Assembly: GCA_905221605.1 (NCBI GenBank)
Contig: CAJNDS010002530.1
Location: forward strand, 186,001 to 250,000
Direction: 5' to 3'
From: Symbiodinium natans
Taxonomy: Eukaryota > Sar > Dinophyceae > Suessiales > Symbiodiniaceae
DNA: 64,000 nucleotides
In this document: positions 47,317-55,559 of the stretch, piece by piece
Numbering within the stretch: the stretch's first letter is position 1
How the letters are laid out: each line of letters opens with the position of its first letter
Translations under genes and position numbers: made by a program
The notes under the pieces: model-generated
What the model was told of the DNA's origin: nothing
What the model saw: only the letters and a program-made list of their open reading frames with translations
Databases searched by the model: none

Positions 47317-48108
47317 TCATGATGACTCGCGCGCCTCCCGATCCGAGCTGGCTTCACGGGGTGGTGTGCCCAAGCTGTCAGGGATGTGAAGACGGGGCGA
47401 ACTGGAAACGGCCGAGGGCCCTTGATAACCTTGGCCGCCACGTTCCGATTGAGCGCTTGGAGCGCTTCCAGTTGAAGGGACGTCGTCTAGCGTGCTCACA
47501 ACATCCGCAACTTCGTCCTCCACAGCGTTGACAGTGTTGACGGTAGCTGGAGGCGGACGGTTTGTAGGGGACATGGGCGAACGAGAAAGAAGCATGGCCG
47601 GCTGTTCTTCCTCTTCGTCGTCAAAGGCTTCAATGACAGGAGGCGTTGAACTGTGAGAGCGGTGCTCTGGTTGACGCTGGTGTGTTAGCAGAGACACGGC
47701 TCGGCCGTAGAGCGTGTCTGCCAAACGGCACAACGCTAAGGGCCGTCCAGGCAGAAGCTGGATGAGGGCCCGCAAATGGTCCTCGGCCTCTTCGAACTTC
47801 TTCTGCTCGTAAAGCTGCAGCCCCCTGGCAAAGTGAAAAGTGCTTGCACCCGCACGGAGATGTTTCCAAGGTTCGGATTGATTCACAAGCTCAGGATCTT
47901 CAGCAGGGCGCCACCGCGCGTGCGCCGGAATGGACCCTTCCAACTGTTTCATACGCCAGGAGGTGCATCTATCCCATAGCAAAGGTGATGTTCCATTATT
48001 CAAGAGCCGTTGTGAGCAGGCAATGCAGGCAGCCAAATCCGAAAAACCTAAATAGTCCACGGCAGCTATCAGGCTGGAATCGAGCACGTCCACCATCAGG
48101 CAAGGCAT
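47317..48108 (-). CDS. F-box-like and TPR-containing protein, 263 residues
   Basis: This is a single uninterrupted frame from a true ATG (48108) to TGA (47317). Residues about 9-51 resemble an F-box (DSSLIAAVDYLGFSDLAACI then NNGTSPLLWDRCTSW), the three-helix module that binds Skp1 in SCF ubiquitin ligases. Residues about 92-135 look like one or two tetratricopeptide repeats (FARGLQLYEQKKFEEAEDHL then ALCRLADTLYGRAVSL). An acidic patch (DDEEEEQP) and a Pro/Ser-rich disordered tail follow. An F-box followed by TPRs would suggest a substrate adaptor. The F-box call is by pattern and not certain. Upstream, TTTTTACAG at about 48135 is a good acceptor for cis or spliced-leader splicing 30 nt before the ATG. 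The lack of introns is unusual beside the neighbours. Confidence 0.72.
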   Translation of the reverse strand: MPCLMVDVLDSSLIAAVDYLGFSDLAACIACSQRLLNNGTSPLLWDRCTSWRMKQLEGSIPAHARWRPAEDPELVNQSEPWKHLRAGASTFHFARGLQLYEQKKFEEAEDHLRALIQLLPGRPLALCRLADTLYGRAVSLLTHQRQPEHRSHSSTPPVIEAFDDEEEEQPAMLLSRSPMSPTNRPPPATVNTVNAVEDEVADVVSTLDDVPSTGSAPSAQSERGGQGYQGPSAVSSSPRLHIPDSLGTPPREASSDREARESS

Positions 48109-48368
48109 CGCTCCGTTTATGTCTTGTTCCAGCTGTAAAAATCCGAATATGAAATGTCTTCAACGTTAACTTGCCCGGTAACTCTACGGATGCTAGCCGG
48201 CACAACAACAGGGGGAGATGTTCATTGTTTTCCCATTTCATTTGTACTCGAACCACAACGCAGGCAGACTCAAATCGGGTGATCCTGAGCAACCTCGTCT
48301 TGAAGAATACCTCTCGACGTTCTCGGCTCGGGGCCGACCGCTTCCCATCCAGGGTCCCAGGCGCCTGC

Positions 48369-48900
48369 ATTGTCAAATTCTTCGAATGTTGCGCGAAAGC
48401 ACGAACACCTGCCTTGCAATGCCTTGTTGAAGTTCTTGGAGAAGGTTGGAATGACAGCTCACAGCGATTCACAGCGGATATCACAGAAATTGCTTCAACT
48501 AATCGTAATTTCGCTTTCAACGGAATTCCCTGCTTGCCTTCATGCCACGCCCACGTCGGATGTTCCTGCCATGCGTGGCCTGTCCGACACAGCAGGCGGG
48601 TTCCATCGGGTTCCGGACCTTACAGAACCGTCTCGTCCTGTTCCTAAACTTCGCGAGCTCTTATTGCTGGGGGTGCATCTTTTCAAAGTAAAGACACTCG
48701 ACGTTCCAACATACTTCTGCAGCAGGCAAAGTTGACAGACTTCGACGAGGATTGGCCACAGTTGCCGGACAGCATTTTACACCACAAGCTCCAGACCTTT
48801 ACACTGTTGCGAAGTGTTGCAAACTGCTCTGAGTTACTTCGCAACAGAATCGGACAACATGCCGATCCCAAGCTCCAAGCCCCAAAGCAGGTACAAGGTG
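48369..48900 (+). CDS. Possible plus-strand gene, divergent from the F-box/TPR gene
   Basis: Plus frames look protein-like: 48369-48530 (KFFECCAKARTPALQCLVEV then EGWNDSSQRFTADITEI), about 48560-48680 (AMRGLSDTAGGFHRVPDLTE) and 48735-48890 (DFDEDWPQLPDSILHHKLQT then LLRSVANCSELLRNRIGQHA). The minus strand is also open over parts, so the strand is not secure. No family recognised. Confidence 0.33.
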
Positions 48901-48949
48901 CGGCGCAAAACGCATTGGCTTGGTGCTGCTAGTGCTGCAAGGATGCCAG

Positions 48950-50280
48950 AATGCCAGCTTTCGTCGTGATAGTAGCCCATGTCTCAGTCACAAGCGCATT
49001 TGCAAAGCATCCGCTTTCCCTTGGCTCAGATCCGCATGTCTTGAGAAAAGCTGTCCACAAATCCTTGCTGACTGAGAAAAGCGCTGTGGCTGGCGTCCAG
49101 CGATGCGTCATTGGAAACCAGTCGAGTCATTGTATTGTCGGCTACAGTACGACTCCGGGGTTCTCTGTTCTGGCATAACTGCTGGCATAGACACACGCAG
49201 ACACATGAGCTTTCTTGAACTGTTTGCGTATACGGGGGCTGCCCCGCATAAGTGCGAACTACCGTGATGCTACAAATCTGCAGCTTGAACATAAAAAGGC
49301 GCAGGCACAGTAAGTCGAAACCTGAGAGAAACGAGCGTCTGCGTTCACATGTGTGAGCTGGGCGGCGTTTCTCCCACTATCTATCTCTGGTACTGTCCAA
49401 GGTTGATTGGACACGTCTATGTACAAGCAGACAATCTTGCCGCGTGTTACCGGCTGCCAGATGCTACCAGCGCTACAAGAGGTCGTCATCCTGCCACTGT
49501 CATGATATTTAGGCACATTGGTGACGGTCACATTGGTAACGATCACTGAGCAACAGTATGGAGCACAGTGTCCTCAAATGGGTTTTTCCATTCCTGGCTC
49601 ATGCTTCGTGCTTCCTGCATATGTTTCCACAAAGTTGCGATTGGCAGAACTCGGGAACACGGCCTGACGCTGGGGCTTTGCAGCGTCTGCCCAGGCATCC
49701 CCTGGACAGGCTGGGGGCTCAAGGGGCCGGCACTTCTCATTTGGGGGCGGATTTTTTTTGCCCCCCCCCATGTTTCGTTGCTCCTTTTCTCAGGGCTTAC
49801 GGTTAGTTTCGGCTTAGGGTTTAGGTATAGTATGCTAAGGTTTAGAGTCTAGAGTGCAGGTCTGGGGTCTAGGGTCTAGGGCTGTCTGGGGTGTTGAGTC
49901 GGGGTTGAGGGCTTGGTTTAGAGCTTGCTGATGATCCGCGCACACCATCACACGGGGCGTGTTGTGGTGTGCACGAGGTTCAGGCTTTTTCAATCATGTT
50001 AAAAATGATTTCTCGGTGTGATTCTTTAAGTTTCTTGCAATTTGAAAGAAGCACCAGTCCAATGCAGAAGCACAGGTTTAGGGGCGAGGCCTTCAGGGTA
50101 GAGTTTCCTTTCCGCCCACTCCTTAAATTATGCGAGCCTAAGACATTCATCATCGCCCAAATATGAAAACGCAATACAAGGCTTAGGCGAACAGAGGTTC
50201 TTTTCCGTGCGCTCCTTTTTGTTTGCAAGTCCTAGGTTACCGGTCCAAGACTGAAAAGCCAATGTTTAAGAAGGGCCAGA
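48950..50280. repeat. No supported gene; telomere-like patch at 49790-49935
   Basis: 49790-49935 contains CTTAGGGTTTAGG, GGTCTAGGGTCTAGGG and related words, the best TTTAGGG-like match in the window, preceded by a C-rich run. Frames elsewhere in this stretch are ambiguous. Confidence 0.55.
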
Positions 50281-50299
50281 GAGGCCCCGGAGCCTTGAA

Positions 50300-51600
50300 T
50301 CCTATGCTTAAGTTTGGGCCGCGGAACCCAGATCCTCAATCCTTTAAGCACGGCACATGCTCTCAAGGACGGACAGCTGGCCTAAGTGCCGGGGAATTTG
50401 TGTCTCCACATCTGCTTCCAGGTGAGGCATTGGTCGTCCTAGCACCGGCAACGTAACTGATCCACGACAGGTGTGAGAAAACTTCTCGTGAGAAGGGTTG
50501 CGGCAATAGCTCGGCCTTGTGCAAATGCACCAAATCGCCGCATGTGAACCTCCACAAAAAGTGTAACCTGTCATTCACAAAGTGCGGACTTGGCGACAAG
50601 AATAGGAGTTCTTGCAACTGCCTCATCTGGTCTCGACAGGTAGGGAAAGTCACCTCTGGACTTCAGTTCGGCAAAGCTGGCACCCTTGTACCTCAAGTTC
50701 AACAGCTGATTAACACAGTCAGATGAAACCGCTACATTCTGAGTGAGCACATGTCAACATGCGGGAGGCACAGAATCTTGAGCTGTTGTCGCAATTCTTC
50801 TGGCACCATTGTGTCTCCACTGGACTCCAGAACCGTTACCTGCCACGTCTGCTTGCTGAGCGGCCCGACCCATTTGTAAGCCAATAGTGCCGTGGCCGGT
50901 GAAGCCAGCAGCTGTGTCTCGTAGACAACTCAACGATCATTCCCGTGCGCCAGGTCATACGCTTAAAGTGTAGATCGCAAGGGTACAGCGGCTACAACCA
51001 CCAGCCACCAGCCCTTACATCTCTCTCAACCTGCCCGACACCCATCTTTACGCAGCTGCACACGAGCAAGGCATACACCACGATCCGACATCCCGCATAA
51101 CAGACGGCCGTCGCAACCCTCACAGCCTTCTGAATCATGGCATCTCACAACACACAGCATCATCAGAAAATGTAGTGCGAGTCGCCCACCCCCCCTCCTT
51201 CCCTTCAGCAGCTGCAGACAACATCACTACTGTGTCACTGTTTTGGCTGATACGAGCCATCCCCTTGGCTGCAATGCGTACTTCTGCCCATGAAAAGCTG
51301 AAGCAGAGAACGCACGGCCAAAAGATCTGCCTCATGGTTTTCGAAGTGTAGTGGCCCAACCTGGTTGCCATTGACATTGAGATTCAACCTGCGAGCAGCC
51401 CCATGCAGCGACATTCCCAAGTTAACTGCGGAGAGCTTTGGTGTGCAAACATCGCTTTTGAACCATCCCACTAAGTCACCAAGTGACTCACCCTTGACGC
51501 TTGACTCACGCCTGCTGGCCAAGTCGTCGCCACTGAGGTCGTTTAACTGACCGGAGTGAGCAGGGGCGAAGATCTTCGATCTATGTGCTCCCAACAGGCC
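50300..51600 (-). CDS. Unrecognised minus-strand gene, several exon islands
   Basis: Islands in order: 51600-51255 (SVKGESLGDLVGWFKSDVCT, then NLGMSLHGAARRLNLNVNGN, then HEADLLAVRSLLQLFMGRS); 50910-50760 (WQVTVLESSGDTMVPEELRQ then QLKILCLPHVD); 50720-50640 (VLINQLLNLRYKGASFAELK); and 50640-50400 (MRQLQELLFLSPSPHFVNDR then FTCGDLVHLHKAELLPQPFS). Composition and strand are consistent with one soluble protein. Family unknown, ends unresolved. Confidence 0.48.
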
Positions 51601-51794
51601 ACATGTGGGTCCAAGCGTGGGTTCAGAAGGGCTGTCGGGGAAATGTCCGGAAATGGAAGCCTGGGCACCCTTCTGGGCTTCCTTGCCTGCTGCCCAACCC
51701 AATCAACAGCTTGCTTCGCTCTCATCTCCATGAACCCAGCCTGCGCCAACAAAGCAACAAGCTAGCCTAGTCAAGGCAACCAAGAAGTGTGGGC

Positions 51795-51816
51795 GGGGGG
51801 GGGGGGGGGGGGGGGG
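51795..51816 (+). repeat. Poly-G run (22 G)
   Basis: A pure G run. The flanking 51770-52260 shows no gene. Confidence 0.95.
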
Positions 51817-52269
51817 TAGCAGAATGATTCAGAATGATGCATAATACACAGGTACGGTACGGTTGGGACCACGTCTTGAAGAAGGGCCTGCGGCAGCGTG
51901 TCTTGCATTGCCTGCCGCGGTAAAGAGCCACACAAGTCTCACTAAAGCAGAAAAATGATACAAAATCAAAATATTCAAAAACAAACGTGATTTTGCGAGG
52001 CGACTTGTGGATCCATGGAGACCATCTCTCATACGAAAACATCAGAGAAGTAGGGTAGCCCAATATAACATATTGTAACATACTGTACCACTATGAGGAA
52101 ATGGGTGTCTTTCAATTTTTCTCGCACATCTGCCTGGCGCAGAAATGCTGTCGGCATGAGGGAGATGAGACTTCCCCACCTTGCGTTCCAGTTGTGAAAA
52201 GCCTATGCACTCACGTGACTATCTTGATCTATCATGATTGTGCCGATTTCCACGCGGGGGAACTAAGAA

Positions 52270-52440
52270 GAGTGCGTTCCTGCCCGCATGGCGAAGGCAT
52301 GGGTTGATGCAAAGGAATTGCACAGCACCAGGGACCTTCCCAATGCTCGCAATCTCCTCTCGGACTCCTCTAGCTTCCGCTTCGGCCTGACGCGGCTCCG
52401 GTGCTTGCAGGCGAAGTGCTGCGCGAGGAAGCCACCTCGC
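52270..52440 (-). CDS. Isolated minus-strand exon
   Basis: Reads ALRLQAPEPRQAEAEARGVR then EEIASIGKVPGAVQFLCINP. Probably an exon of the gene at 50.3-51.6 kb or of an upstream neighbour. Nothing more can be said. Confidence 0.35.
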
Positions 52441-52797
52441 TCTGAAAAGGGTCAAGAGCCAAAAGGGGTCCGGGAGGTCAACAGGGTCTTGCTGTAGTCT
52501 GTCTAAGTGATTCTAAGTGTCTCTCTATCTATCTGTCCATTGGACCGTAGGGCTAGCAGACCAAGGCCGCATAAGGCCCCCAACCAGGTTCGCCCGCCCC
52601 GGCCCCAAAACTGTTTTCAATGCATCAGGCATGGGAACGATGACTTATTTTCCCCGCACTCGCCAGAGTTCACGTGCTTACAGGCCCTTCATGCTCTTAC
52701 TTGCTCTCTATACGATTCGGCCTCCATTCAAGCCCATCATGTTCTCTAATTACGCCGACGATGTGCAGGATGCAAGCTGCCCTTTTACCCTGCCAGC

Positions 52798-53076
52798 ATG
52801 CACTCAACAGTTGAGCCTGCACTGCGTGTGGCGACCTGCGGTTGTGCGGGAGAAGCAGTTGATTTCCTGGGTGGCGACCTCCTAGGGGTCAAACTCGCAG
52901 TGGTTCTCGGCTTTAGGGATGGGCGTGGCTGTGCAGCTACACTCGGAAGCTCCCGCTGCGATTATGAGTGGTCAGAGCAGTGGAGTGATATGTGGCCTTA
53001 CGTGATTGCCATTGTTCTGTCGCCCTGGGTTGTGGTGTTTGCGCTGGTGGCTGCGCCAACGTTTTCATGGCGGTAG
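52798..53076 (+). CDS. Possible plus-strand exon with a C-terminal membrane segment
   Basis: The plus frame ends with WSDMWPYVIAIVLSPWVVVF then ALVAAPTFSWR and a stop. It is preceded by Gly/Ala-rich sequence, a plausible single membrane helix near a C-terminus. No upstream exon could be tied to it. Confidence 0.3.
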   Translation: MHSTVEPALRVATCGCAGEAVDFLGGDLLGVKLAVVLGFRDGRGCAATLGSSRCDYEWSEQWSDMWPYVIAIVLSPWVVVFALVAAPTFSWR

Positions 53077-53200
53077 GTTACACTTAGGGGCATGACTTGT
53101 GACTTTCTGTTGGAACAGCTGCAGAAACAGCTAAATAATGGAGTGTACTGTCATGTTCCCTACCCCTCAGCAAACTCTTGAGCGAACGCTGACAGCGCAG

Positions 53201-53201
<1 letters not shown>

Positions 53202-53269
<68 letters not shown>
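53202..53269 (+). repeat. (CT)n microsatellite, 68 bp
   Basis: A near-perfect CT dinucleotide run. Shorter CT/C tracts also occur at 55355-55386 and 55478-55540, so the retrotransposon fragment sits between CT-rich blocks. Confidence 0.97.
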
Positions 53270-53270
<1 letters not shown>

Positions 53271-53782
53271 GCACGCATAGCCCCCCCCGAAGGGAAGGCC
53301 GCCCCGAGAGGCGCGCGACGTCCAAGGGTCCGTCTGAACGGAAGGCCCACGGTATTCGTGGCCCACCAAACGTGTCACAGGAATGTGGTGCCCCTCATGT
53401 TACCCGGTGTGTGAACCTGAAGAAACCTGAATCCTTCAAACCCCAATCCCCCCGCAATTCCCCAACTTGTTGAGGTTTCCCACTCTGTACTTCCTGTGCA
53501 GTCTATGCCTTCTGTACGCGGCAGAGTTGTTCCTTGACTACCCTGCTCGTCTACTCCGCCTGGCTAGGGGTTGTGGCTTTCCTCGTTGCAAACCAGTAGT
53601 AAAGGGGGAAGTTTTGACGGCATCCTACAAACACACCACACTTGAGGTCCCCCACTCTATGTCCCCTTTCTGGCCGGCGTTGTTGGTTCTATTCTAATCA
53701 CTGCTTGCCCCTTCATGTGTTCTTCGGCGTCTAGAGTCGTGATCGGGTAGTTGGGAGCCGCGGCGTTGTAGTCCCCCATGTG

Positions 53783-53971
53783 TTATCGTTCGCCCTTCCT
53801 CCGACGTGTCGCTTCTCGGTGAGGTGAACTCCTGCGCAGTCCGGCATCACAGATCACCTCTTGGACCAGGAGGACATGCAGATCCCTTAGGGATGGTGCC
53901 CCCGTGAGTGTTTCACAGAGGTCAAGTATATGTGGCACTTGCAGTCCCCCCACATTCCATGATGCGAGCAC
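53783..53971 (-). pseudogene. LINE ORF2, truncated endonuclease N-terminus
   Basis: Reads LASWNVGGLQVPHILDLCET then LRDLHVLLVQEVICDAG. The Asn of SWNVGGL and the Glu of LVQE are the first two conserved catalytic positions of the AP-like endonuclease domain that nicks target DNA. After about 60 residues the similarity ends and a stop follows, so the protein is not functional. Confidence 0.8.
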
Positions 53972-54025
53972 ATGTTGGCCCCCATCTGCTCGGTGTCTGC
54001 TTCGGTGAAACTTTGGAGCCCCCAG

Positions 54026-55039
54026 TCATAGGCCTTGGCGGATCCTCTCCCAGGTGCTCTGCACCGTTGTGGGTTCTTCGCGAAGAAGTCGCGCTACTTC
54101 TTGGAGATGGATCCATCCGGCCCCCGCGGTCGTGGTGTTGGGAGGCGCAGAGGCGGTGGCCGAGGCAATTTTGACCCCATTGAGCCACACTGTGCCTGTT
54201 GCGAACTCTGCTTCTACTCGCCGGGGATCTCCTCCGTGTTCCAGCGCAAGTCGTTTGGCTTTGCCAGCAAGTTTGGCTTTGGCTCGGCGTTGTGGACTTT
54301 GACTTAAGGCTAGCCAAAGCTTCTGGTGCCCCCCGTCTGCTTTCGCCCCCAGGATGAGATTGGCGTTGCGGACCTTCTGGAGGGCATTCTGAATGCGTTG
54401 GCGGTGTTGTTCTTCACTTTCGTCGTCTTTGGGGCGTATCGGGATGATGGCATACCCCCTCCGAATTCCTGGGACAAAGGCCGCCCCCATATCGATGTCG
54501 AGCCTCAATTGACTCGCTGTGTTCTGCGCGTTGTGAAGGGTCTCCGAGGCCGGTGTGTCTTCGGGCCATCCCCCCATAATAAGCGCAGGCTGGCGGCGTT
54601 CTTCTTCCCCCGAGGATGCTCCTGATGCTCCTCCCCCCAAGGCCCCTCCATTCAGCTGTCCGAACTTCCCCTCCAGGAGGGCCAGTCTCTCCTTGAGTCG
54701 TTCCTGTTCTTGAGTGATCTCGTCCGTGGCGGTCTGCTGCTGTTGTTGGGCCTGGTCAATGCGGTGGATGGTTTGAGACTGTGCCGCATGTAGAGCTTGA
54801 AGTTCTTGGAGGATGCGGGCGGTGTCCCCCATTTGTCCTCGTACCTCAGAGCGGACTTCCCCCAGGATTTCCATCTTGAGCTCCCGCCTCTCGGACCTCA
54901 ACTCTTCTTTGATGGCTGCTCTGATAGCATCCAAGGACAGATCCTCCCTGTCCATCTTTCTTTTCGCCCCCGGGGAACCGTCTGGGTTCACAGCTTGTCC
55001 TGCCCCTCCTGCCCCCATCGTCTGGAGTAGTGTGGTCAT
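54026..55039 (-). CDS. LINE ORF1 protein, 337 residues
   Basis: An intact frame from ATG (55039) to TGA (54026). Residues about 35-130 are a long charged and Gln-rich coiled coil (RAAIKEELRSERRELKMEIL ... QEQERLKERLALLEGK), as in L1-type ORF1 proteins that trimerise. Then comes a Gly/Ser linker and a nucleic-acid-binding-like domain (ALIMGGWPEDTPASETLHNA, GYAIIPIRPKDD), then a basic segment (RRAKAKLAGKAKRL). ORF1 proteins coat the element's RNA. ORF2 follows in the same frame after a single TGA. Confidence 0.8.
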   Translation of the reverse strand: MTTLLQTMGAGGAGQAVNPDGSPGAKRKMDREDLSLDAIRAAIKEELRSERRELKMEILGEVRSEVRGQMGDTARILQELQALHAAQSQTIHRIDQAQQQQQTATDEITQEQERLKERLALLEGKFGQLNGGALGGGASGASSGEEERRQPALIMGGWPEDTPASETLHNAQNTASQLRLDIDMGAAFVPGIRRGYAIIPIRPKDDESEEQHRQRIQNALQKVRNANLILGAKADGGHQKLWLALSQSPQRRAKAKLAGKAKRLALEHGGDPRRVEAEFATGTVWLNGVKIASATASAPPNTTTAGAGWIHLQEVARLLREEPTTVQSTWERIRQGL

Positions 55040-55044
55040 GGCGT

Positions 55045-55313
55045 TCTCGGTGTCCCTGCCAAGTCACGTCCGTTACCGCGAACTTCCCCCTGGCGAGGTA
55101 GACGCCGCTCAGAATCTGGTCGCCCCCCTCCAGGTCGCAAAGGCCGCCGATCACGGTGTTATAGTGGTACTCAGTGTCCCCCGCACGCCTCAGGTAATGC
55201 AGGAGCACGGCCAGCAGCGGTTGCCGTTGAGCTTCGTTCCCCCCGGCAATGGTGGTCAGAACCCCCGGCGGGAAGACGCGTAGTTGGCCCCCCTGGTAGT
55301 AGAGCGGGCGATG
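55045..55313 (-). CDS. First open frame of the LINE, overlapping ORF1
   Basis: Reads LYYQGGQLRVFPPGVLTTIA, then LAVLLHYLRRAGDTEYHYNT, then GGDQILSGVYLARGKF. No ATG lies between the TAG at 55316-55314 and this frame. It enters the ORF1 start region in a different frame (HREN in ORF1 frame, HRER here). It is either a separate small ORF or an N-terminal part of ORF1 thrown out of frame by an indel. Confidence 0.5.
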
Positions 55314-55452
55314 CTATGCAGGCACGGGGGCAGCTGTCTGACAGCGGAGGCCTCCCTCTCTCTCCCCCCCCCCTTCTCTCTCTCTCAATCAACTACAGAG
55401 TTTTTGATTGTTTGCCCACAGGACGGCGGGCTGGGGCTCGAGCCGCTCGTGG

Positions 55453-55468
55453 CTTGAGCCAAAATGGC
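55453..55468 (-). other. Relict dinoflagellate spliced leader (16 nt)
   Basis: The minus strand reads GCCATTTTGGCTCAAG, identical to the last 16 nt of the conserved 22-nt dinoflagellate spliced leader. The six preceding bases (GGCTGC) do not match. It is placed at the expected transcript start of the LINE. A chance 16-mer in 64 kb is very unlikely. Confidence 0.88.
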
Positions 55469-55559
55469 GCAGCCTCTCTCGCTCTCTCTTCTGCATGTTG
55501 TCTCACTCTTCTTTATCTCTCTCTCCCGCTCTCTGTAGCTCTGGTCCCAGTTCTGCCCG

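Larger units (their letters stand above)
53783..55468 (-). mobile_element. Non-LTR retrotransposon (LINE), 5' end with spliced-leader relict, 3' part missing
   Basis: On the minus strand the order is: spliced-leader relict (55468-55453), 5' UTR, a first open frame (55313 to about 55045), ORF1 (55039-54026), and the beginning of an ORF2 with an endonuclease/exonuclease/phosphatase fold start (53971-53783). The reverse transcriptase and 3' end are absent; I see no ORF2 continuation from 53780 to 53080. LINEs are normally truncated at the 5' end, so this pattern implies later loss or rearrangement of the 3' part. The right boundary at the leader relict is well defined; the left boundary is approximate. 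Confidence 0.85.

Noticed and set aside
52740..52800. YADD-like peptide (MFSNYADDVQ) on the plus strand near a LINE
   Set aside because: It is on the opposite strand from the LINE and lacks all other reverse transcriptase motifs; a four-residue match is expected by chance.
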